From contig CANHKH010000015.1 in assembly GCA_947460165.1 (NCBI GenBank), positions 1-19,964 on the forward strand: DNA of 19,964 nt. Direction: 5' to 3'. The notes below the pieces were generated by a model. The model was not told where the DNA came from. It did not search any database and saw only the letters and a list, made by a program, of their open reading frames with translations. The position numbers and the translations under genes are program-made. Source of the DNA: Comamonadaceae bacterium (GTDB lineage Bacteria; Pseudomonadota; Gammaproteobacteria; Burkholderiales; Burkholderiaceae_C). Position 1 is the first letter of the stretch. Every line of letters begins with the position of its first letter. Below, in pieces: positions 14,961-19,964 of the stretch.

Positions 14961-15769
14961 GTCTCCACCGGGCGAACCTCCGTTACTTGCGCGGGCTCGG
15001 ATTCGCGACCAAAAAGTCCGTCCCGGACTTCGTTCACACAGTTGAAAAACTCGGGAGAACGCATCATGTCCAAGGTACGGGGGCGTGTGAGCGGAACATC
15101 GATCTTGCCGGTCATGCGCCCAGGACGCGCTGACATGATGAACACCTTGTCAGCCATGAATACAGCCTCGGCTATCGAGTGGGTCACTAGTAGCGCTGTG
15201 GTGCCGCTTTCCGCCCAGATCCTTAGAAGTTCGAGATTCATTCGCTGGCGGGTTATCTCGTCCAGCGCGCCAAATGGTTCGTCCAGCAAGAGCACATCAG
15301 GGCGCAGTACCAGCGCACGCGCGATTGCTGCACGCTGCTGCATACCGCCAGATAATTCGCCTGGAAGAGCATTCTCGAATCCCTTCAGACCGACCAACTC
15401 AATCAGCTCAGATGGCGTCAACCGGCCACGGCGGGTATTGCTGCTGTCGGCGATCCTGATCGGTAATTCGACGTTTTGTTTCACGTTGCGCCAAGGCAAC
15501 AAAGTGGGTTGCTGAAACACAAAACCCAGTGAGTTTTCTTTGCGCGCCGTTGACGGGCTCTCGCCGCCGATGCGGATGCTCCCAGTCAAGGGCTGCATGA
15601 TATCGGCAACCAAGCGCAGCAAAGTCGACTTGCCACAACCGCTGGGCCCGATGATGGCACCAAAGCCTCCAGCAGGCATCGACAGATCAATTTTTTCTAA
15701 AGCGATCGTCGATGTCCCCCGGCCCTTAAAAACCATCGTGACTTGATTGACTACGATATCTTTAGACAT
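14954..15769 (-). CDS. ABC transporter ATP-binding protein, NitT/TauT type
   Basis: 271 residues. Walker A GPSGCGKST (41-49), Q-loop in FVFQQPTLLPW (83-93), signature LSGGM (139-143) followed by the normal QQR, Walker B VLLLDEP (159-165, catalytic E164) and switch histidine H197 in LVTHS. The ATG at 15769 is chosen because AAAGG lies about 4 bases upstream and it begins 20 bases after the binding-protein stop; the frame stays open to 15832, but that would overlap the preceding gene and add non-conserved residues. It powers the two-permease importer. Regulation is presumably shared across the operon. Confidence 0.95.
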   Translation of the reverse strand: MSKDIVVNQVTMVFKGRGTSTIALEKIDLSMPAGGFGAIIGPSGCGKSTLLRLVADIMQPLTGSIRIGGESPSTARKENSLGFVFQQPTLLPWRNVKQNVELPIRIADSSNTRRGRLTPSELIELVGLKGFENALPGELSGGMQQRAAIARALVLRPDVLLLDEPFGALDEITRQRMNLELLRIWAESGTTALLVTHSIAEAVFMADKVFIMSARPGRMTGKIDVPLTRPRTLDMMRSPEFFNCVNEVRDGLFGRESEPAQVTEVRPVETW

Positions 15770-15789
15770 AAGCCTTTCAGCGGTTTGAA

Positions 15790-16809
15790 TCAGGAGCTTG
15801 CCAGCGCGGCGTTGATAAATGACGGATCGCACAAGGAAGCGGCAGTCATGTCGGACTTGACAATGTCTACCTTTCGGTAAATACCGATGATCTTTTCATA
15901 GAGCGCCATGTCGATCGCCAAAAGACCTTTGGCATTCGCTGGGCCAGCCTTAATAAAAGGTTCGCTGGCGACGATTTCTGCGAACTGGGCTTTGTAGTCC
16001 AGCCCCGGCGCGCCGTATTTGTCCACCATCAGGCGCGCGGTCTGCTCTTTGTTCGAGAGCGCCCATTGCCAGCCGCCAATTGCACCCTTCAGAAACCGGA
16101 CAACCTGTTGGCGGTTGGCATTCAGGAAGTCTTCGCGCCCATAAATAGTGCCTGCCGTCTCAGGCATGCCGAGATCGTGGGCATTGAGCGAGAAAATCTT
16201 GACGCCGCGGGTCTCCAACATCACACCCTGGTTGGTCGAATATCCCGAATATGCGTCGATCTGACCAGAAACCAGTGCCGACGGATCAGGCGCGGAAGGC
16301 ACCATGTTGACGCTGTCAGGATCCAAGCCCGCGTCGCGGATCAGATTCAGCATGAGCGGCTTATTGGAGGTGGCTACGGCGACGGTCTTACCTTTCAGCT
16401 CCTTTATTGAACGTATCGGCTTATCAGCCAGGCTGATGATGCTAAAGGGACTGCGTTGAAATACCGTGGCAATAACCTTGATGGGTATTCCTCGCTCCCG
16501 CGCCACAATGATCGGCCCGATCGGACGGTCGCCGAGTTGGGCTCGGCCTGTAGCAACGTTCGCCAAAGGATCAACGTTTGGCCCGCCCGAGTTAAAGGCA
16601 ACCTGTATGTTGTTGCTGCTGAAAGATCCGTGCTCAAGTCCTGCAAAGTAACCACCGTACTGAATGCTTTTGATCCAGGAAAGTTGAAAAGTCAGTGGGG
16701 CGTCCGCTGCCAGTGCTCTGCTTAGAGGGGACATTGTCGCCCCCAGACCCAGACCCAGACCCAAGCCGAGCATATGTCGACGATTCTGTGGGAAATTTGA
16801 AGATGGCAT
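15790..16809 (-). CDS. ABC transporter substrate-binding protein, NMT1/THI5-like, Tat signal
   Basis: 339 residues. The signal has twin arginines (R10, R11 in QNRRHML), a core built of five Leu-Gly repeats and a likely cleavage after SRALA. The mature part begins PLTFQLSWIKSIQYGGYFAG, the hallmark opening of NMT1/THI5-like proteins (ThiY and relatives that bind thiamine-pyrimidine precursors, and binders of other nitrogen heterocycles). Later blocks include SGQIDAYSGYSTNQ and KPIRSIKELKGKTVAV. The ATG at 16809 is preferred over an in-frame TTG at 16812 because AAGGAG lies 6 bases before the ATG. First gene of its operon. A pyrimidine-like ligand would fit the two deaminase-like enzymes but is inference. 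Confidence 0.93.
   Translation of the reverse strand: MPSSNFPQNRRHMLGLGLGLGLGATMSPLSRALAADAPLTFQLSWIKSIQYGGYFAGLEHGSFSSNNIQVAFNSGGPNVDPLANVATGRAQLGDRPIGPIIVARERGIPIKVIATVFQRSPFSIISLADKPIRSIKELKGKTVAVATSNKPLMLNLIRDAGLDPDSVNMVPSAPDPSALVSGQIDAYSGYSTNQGVMLETRGVKIFSLNAHDLGMPETAGTIYGREDFLNANRQQVVRFLKGAIGGWQWALSNKEQTARLMVDKYGAPGLDYKAQFAEIVASEPFIKAGPANAKGLLAIDMALYEKIIGIYRKVDIVKSDMTAASLCDPSFINAALASS
16741..16767 (-). repeat. Hexanucleotide tandem repeat in signal-peptide coding region
   Basis: On the coding strand CTGGGT is repeated three times, preceded by TTGGGT and followed by CTGGGG, encoding Leu-Gly repeats in the Tat signal core. In-frame copy changes would alter only signal-peptide hydrophobic length. 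Confidence 0.8.
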
Positions 16810-17098
16810 CAATGACTCCTTAGAGGGTTAGCACATGTAATAGAACAATCGACCGGAAGTTTGTTTGCTTTTTTCGTCTAATTCGCACTATTTCGGTGCG
16901 ACGCATGCACTTAATTGGCAACTTCCATCACATACCGAAGCGATCTACATCTTTTGAGCCGATGATTCGCTATGGGTCTTGGTAGATCGCAAAGACCATG
17001 CCAAAGTTCTTTCTCATTGGGGCATGCGTCTGGCGAACCCCATCTTGAGTTGAGAGTTCATTGGGCATCGTTTCCACGAAGAAAGGATCGTGGAGACA
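16810..17098. other. Upstream region of the importer operon
   Basis: No gene. It contains a short inverted repeat TCGCAC (16883-16888)/GTGCGA (16896-16901) with a 7-base centre, about 75 bases before the binding-protein start: a possible operator. No good sigma-70 or sigma-54 promoter was recognised. A 7-base hairpin TCCACGA (17073-17079)/TCGTGGA (17088-17094) lies just before the IS66 remnant, with AAGGA in its loop. Confidence 0.4.
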
Positions 17099-17236
17099 AT
17101 GAGCAGTTGAGCTCATCAAGAGGGCCAGCGGCGGCGCTGTGAATACAGTCCAAAGTTCAAGGCTCAGGTGCTTGCCGAGTGTGCGCAGCCTGGCGCCAGT
17201 TTGGGCGGGGTGGCCTTGGCACACGGGCTGCCGTCC
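17099..17236 (+). pseudogene. IS66-family TnpA (OrfA-like) fragment
   Basis: ATG at 17099, preceded by GGAGACA, is followed at the fourth codon by an in-frame TGA (17108-17110). The frame then reads GQRRRCEYSPKFKAQVL and AECAQPGASLGGVALAHGLP, the characteristic N-terminal helix-turn-helix of IS66-family TnpA. The similarity stops after HGLPSNL where an IS21-type sequence on the other strand begins, so about two thirds of the protein is lost. TnpB and the main transposase TnpC are absent. Non-functional scar. Confidence 0.78.
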
Positions 17237-17293
17237 AATCTCGCTGTTGGAGAGTTGGTCGCGCAATTTCATGCGCCCGACCTTGCCTATCAT
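17237..17293 (-). pseudogene. IS21-family IstA, extreme N-terminal fragment
   Basis: On the minus strand an ATG at 17293 begins MIGKVGRMKLRDQLSNSEI, the opening helix-turn-helix region of one group of IS21 IstA transposases. It is cut after about 19 residues at the junction with the IS66 fragment. It is recognisable only because of the conserved R-M-K-L-R-D-x-L-S-x-S-E-I pattern. Confidence 0.6.
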
Positions 17294-17385
17294 TTTCAAG
17301 GTGATCGCCTTCTTGTCTCTCCTGCTGAAAATTTCAGCAGGCAAGTGGAACACCCTGGTCAATTTTGAGTTGGCATCAACTCGGT
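17294..17385 (-). mobile_element. IS21-like element end, upstream of the istA fragment
   Basis: The stretch upstream of the istA start contains GGTCAATTTTGAGTTGGCAT (17362-17381, plus strand), resembling the repeated motifs at the ends of IS21-family elements. The outer boundary is not fixed; no target-site duplication could be identified. Confidence 0.45.
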
Positions 17386-17509
17386 TAGATGCTCAGTTTT
17401 CGGTCGGCGAGAACGGACCCGTGCGCATTTCTACACCGTCCCTTTGGCGGCTCAAAGTGCCGGGCAGCTAAATGCTCCCTCGGCCAATGCTCACTCCCGG
17501 TATGGACGG

Positions 17510-17539
17510 GCGCAGTCGGAGCAGGCCGTCATGTCCGGC
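17510..17539 (+). repeat. 30-bp direct repeat, right copy
   Basis: Same sequence and orientation as 358-387 with one difference at 17520. It lies 83 bases beyond the end of glgP. The rest of 17386-17509 shows no recognised gene. Confidence 0.75.
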
Positions 17540-17610
17540 GTCCAAACCATGAGGCTGCAGCCCTGCCCGATGAGACATGCAGCCTTGACTGAGGACAACG
17601 GCGAAACGCC

Positions 17611-17630
17611 AAAAAACAGCTGCTAAGCTG
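17611..17630 (-). terminator. Rho-independent terminator overlapping the glgP stop
   Basis: Minus strand: CAGCT-TAGC-AGCTG followed directly by TTTTTT. The 5-bp stem starts in the last glgP codons and the loop contains the TAG stop. The stem is short, and a second small hairpin (GGCG-TTT-CGCC) follows; together they are a plausible terminator. Confidence 0.5.
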
Positions 17631-19964
17631 CCAAGACCATGGGCTGCACGCGCCAGATGTCGCTGGCGTACTCGGCAATGGTGCGGTCGGACGAAAACGG
17701 GCCCATGCCGGCGATGTTGCGCAGCGCCTTGCGGGCCCACGCATCGGGCGTGCGGTACAGAGCATCCACCCGCTCTTGGGCTGCGATGTAGCTGCTGTAG
17801 TCGGCCAGCAGCAGGTACTGGTCGCCCCAGTTCACCAGCACATCGTAAATAGCGGTGTAGCGGCTGGGCTCCTCGGGGCTAAAACGGCCGTCGCGGATGG
17901 CTTCGAGCACGCGCTGCAACTCGGTCTTGCGCTGCAAAATGGCGCGGGGCTGGTAGCCGGCGGCGCGGATGGCAGCCACCTCGGGCGTGGTGTGGCCAAA
18001 GATGAAAATATTGTCGGCGCCCACATTTTGTTGCAGCTCGACGTTGGCACCGTCCAGCGTGCCTATGGTCAGCGCGCCGTTGAGCGCGAACTTCATGTTG
18101 CCGGTGCCCGAGGCCTCGGTGCCGGCGGTGGAGATTTGCTCGGACAAATCTGCCGCAGGGATGATGAGCTCGGCCAGGCTGACGCTGTAGTTGGGGATGA
18201 ACACCACCTTGAGTTGGCCGGCCACCCGGCTGTCGGCGTTGATGGTTGTGGCCACATCGTTGATGAGCTGGATGATCAATTTGGCCATGTGGTAGGCCGA
18301 GGCCGCTTTGCCGGCAAAGATGATCACCCGTGGCACGGTCACGGCGCCGGGTTGCTCCAGCAGGCGCAGGTAGCGGGTCACGACATGCAGCACATTGAGC
18401 AACTGCCGTTTGTACTCGTGGATGCGCTTGATCTGCACGTCAAACAGGGCCTCGGTGGACACGCTGATGGCCATGTGCTGTTGCAGCCAGTCGGCCAGCC
18501 GCTGCTTGTTGGCCTGCTTGGCCTGGCTGACGGCGCTCACCAGGGCGGGGTCGTCCAGGTGGGGCTGCAGCGCCTGCAGCTGCGACAAGTCGCGGCGCCA
18601 GCCGCGGCCTATGCGGGCGTCGAGCACGGCCGAGAGCGCGGGGTTGGCCTGTGCCAGCCAGCGCCTGGGCGTGATGCCATTGGTCTTGTTGTTAAAGCGC
18701 TGTGGCCACAAGCGGGCAAAGTCGGCAAAGATGGACTGCTGCATCAACTCAGAGTGCAAGGCCGACACGCCATTGACCGAGTGGCTGGTCAGCACAGCCA
18801 GATAGGCCATGCGCACGCGGCGCTCGCCGGCCTCGTCGATCAGCGAGACGCGCCGCATCAGCCCCATGTCGTGGCCGTGCTCTTGCGTCAGCTGCGTCAA
18901 AAAGTGGGCATTGATGTCAAAAATGATCTGCAGATGGCGCGGCAGCACCCGGCCCAGCACCTCGACCGGCCAGGTCTCCAGCGCTTCATGCATGAGCGTG
19001 TGGTTGGTGTAAGAGAACACGCCTTGGCACAGGCGCCAGGCATCGGCCCAGGGCAGGTGGTGCTCATCGAGCAGCAGGCGCATCAGCTCAGGGATGGCCA
19101 GCACCGGGTGGGTGTCGTTGAGGTGGATGCTGACCTTGGCGCTGAGCTGGTCAAACGTGCTGTGCTGGCGCAGGTAGCGGCGGAGCAGGTCTTGCACGCT
19201 GGCGCTGACGAAGAAGTACTCCTGGTGCAGGCGCAATTCACGCCCCGAGGCGGTGGAGTCGTCGGGGTAAAGCACGCGCGACACGTTTTCCGACTGGTTT
19301 TTGCGTTCCACCGCTGCCAGGTAATTGCCGCGGTTGAAGGCATTGAGATCGATTTCTTCGGTGGCCTTGGCCGACCACAGGCGCAGCGTGTTGGTGGCCT
19401 GGGTGCCGTAGCCCGGAATGATGGTGTCGTAGGCCATGGCGCGCACATCGTGGCTGTCCACCCACTCGTGGCGGTCGCCGTGGCGCACCACGTGGCCACC
19501 AAACTGGATGCGGTAGTTCACCTCGGGCCGGGCGAATTCCCAGGGGTTGGTGGCATTGAGCCAGTAGTCGGGCACCTCCACCTGGCGGCCGTCAACAATG
19601 GTCTGCCGGAACATGCCGTAGTCGTAGCGGATGCCGTAGCCATAACCCGGGATGCCGAGCGTGGCCATGGAATCCAAAAAACAGGCCGCCAGCCGGCCCA
19701 GACCGCCGTTGCCCAAAGCGGCATCGGGCTCGAGCTCGGCCACAGCGTCCATGTCCACACCGAGCTCGGCCAGCGCCTGGCGCACCGTGGCGTGCAGCTC
19801 CAGGGCAATCAGGGCGTTGCTGAAGGCGCGCCCCATCAAAAATTCCATCGACAGGTAATAGACGTGCTTGACGTCCTGCGCGTTCTTGGCGCGGGTGGTG
19901 CTCACCCAGCGCTGCACCAGCTGGTCTCGTACCGCATAGGCGGCGGCATGCAGCCAGTCCACGG
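17623..19964 (-). CDS. glgP: Glycogen/alpha-glucan phosphorylase (5' end outside window)
   Basis: The visible 780 or so residues cover almost the whole enzyme; family members are about 800-840 residues, so only the N-terminal few dozen are missing. The frame is open to the window end, and the GTG at 19962 (VDWLHAAAYAVRDQL) is internal. Hallmarks: YYLSMEFLMGR, the N-terminal glucan-phosphorylase block GNGGLGRLAACFLDS, IHLNDTHPVLAIPELMR, KTNGITPRRWL, VQIKRIHEYKRQ, and the pyridoxal phosphate site EASGTGNMKFALNG, with the Schiff-base lysine at residue 624 of the visible part (18091-18093). It splits terminal alpha-1,4-glucose units from glycogen as glucose 1-phosphate in the cytoplasm. It looks like a resident housekeeping gene unrelated to the catabolic block, and its GC content appears higher than that of the importer operon. 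Confidence 0.97.
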   Translation of the reverse strand, partial: VDWLHAAAYAVRDQLVQRWVSTTRAKNAQDVKHVYYLSMEFLMGRAFSNALIALELHATVRQALAELGVDMDAVAELEPDAALGNGGLGRLAACFLDSMATLGIPGYGYGIRYDYGMFRQTIVDGRQVEVPDYWLNATNPWEFARPEVNYRIQFGGHVVRHGDRHEWVDSHDVRAMAYDTIIPGYGTQATNTLRLWSAKATEEIDLNAFNRGNYLAAVERKNQSENVSRVLYPDDSTASGRELRLHQEYFFVSASVQDLLRRYLRQHSTFDQLSAKVSIHLNDTHPVLAIPELMRLLLDEHHLPWADAWRLCQGVFSYTNHTLMHEALETWPVEVLGRVLPRHLQIIFDINAHFLTQLTQEHGHDMGLMRRVSLIDEAGERRVRMAYLAVLTSHSVNGVSALHSELMQQSIFADFARLWPQRFNNKTNGITPRRWLAQANPALSAVLDARIGRGWRRDLSQLQALQPHLDDPALVSAVSQAKQANKQRLADWLQQHMAISVSTEALFDVQIKRIHEYKRQLLNVLHVVTRYLRLLEQPGAVTVPRVIIFAGKAASAYHMAKLIIQLINDVATTINADSRVAGQLKVVFIPNYSVSLAELIIPAADLSEQISTAGTEASGTGNMKFALNGALTIGTLDGANVELQQNVGADNIFIFGHTTPEVAAIRAAGYQPRAILQRKTELQRVLEAIRDGRFSPEEPSRYTAIYDVLVNWGDQYLLLADYSSYIAAQERVDALYRTPDAWARKALRNIAGMGPFSSDRTIAEYASDIWRVQPMVLAA

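Noticed and set aside
593..16809. Standard s-triazine (atrazine/cyanuric acid) pathway
   Set aside because: AtzF and TrzA-like proteins are present, but no AtzD/TrzD ring-opening enzyme and no biuret hydrolase are encoded in the window.
358..17539. Integrative element with tRNA attachment site
   Set aside because: The flanking repeats do not overlap a tRNA gene, and no integrase or relaxase is encoded between them, so a classical integrative element is not supported.
1..19964. CRISPR arrays, tRNA or rRNA genes, riboswitches
   Set aside because: No regularly spaced repeats, cloverleaf-like segments or rRNA-like stretches were seen on either strand; the 30-bp repeats are only two copies 17 kb apart.

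Overview
The base composition, codon use and gene families point to a beta-proteobacterium of the order Burkholderiales, most likely Comamonadaceae (Polaromonas, Rhodoferax or Variovorax type). This is an inference from protein resemblance; no rRNA or other marker gene is present. Every intact gene is on the minus strand except the fragment at the left edge.

Layout. 1-357 is the 3' end of a DUF1214 gene (plus strand). 593-5759 is a first module, read right to left: allophanate hydrolase (atzF), a Tat-exported NitT/TauT-type binding protein, permease, ATPase and a GntR/FCD regulator. It is tightly packed and preceded by a very good sigma-54 promoter with a GntR-like operator over the predicted start site. 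5823-6703 is a scar holding a broken IS3-family element and the tail of a LacI-family regulator. 6807-10855 is a second module: a cytosine-deaminase-like amidohydrolase, a dihydroorotase/allantoinase-like amidohydrolase and an acetamidase/formamidase. 10990-16809 is a third module, an operon of NMT1/THI5-like binding protein, ATPase, two permeases, an ornithine cyclodeaminase/mu-crystallin protein and a second deaminase-like amidohydrolase. 16810-17622 is non-coding apart from a fusion of IS66 and IS21 remnants. 17623-19964 is most of glycogen phosphorylase (glgP), cut by the window end.

How it fits together (inference). Two ABC importers of the nitrogen-compound type, two deaminase-like amidohydrolases, one cyclic-amide hydrolase, one short-amide hydrolase and an allophanate hydrolase look like an accessory set for taking up a nitrogen-rich, probably heterocyclic compound and stripping it to ammonia and CO2. 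The substrate cannot be read from the sequence. A cyanuric acid ring-opening enzyme and a biuret hydrolase are absent, so a standard s-triazine route is not complete here. A 30-bp direct repeat (one mismatch) lies just after the DUF1214 stop and just beyond the glgP stop, and IS fragments lie at the right edge and between modules. The roughly 17-kb block may therefore be an acquired island between two resident genes.
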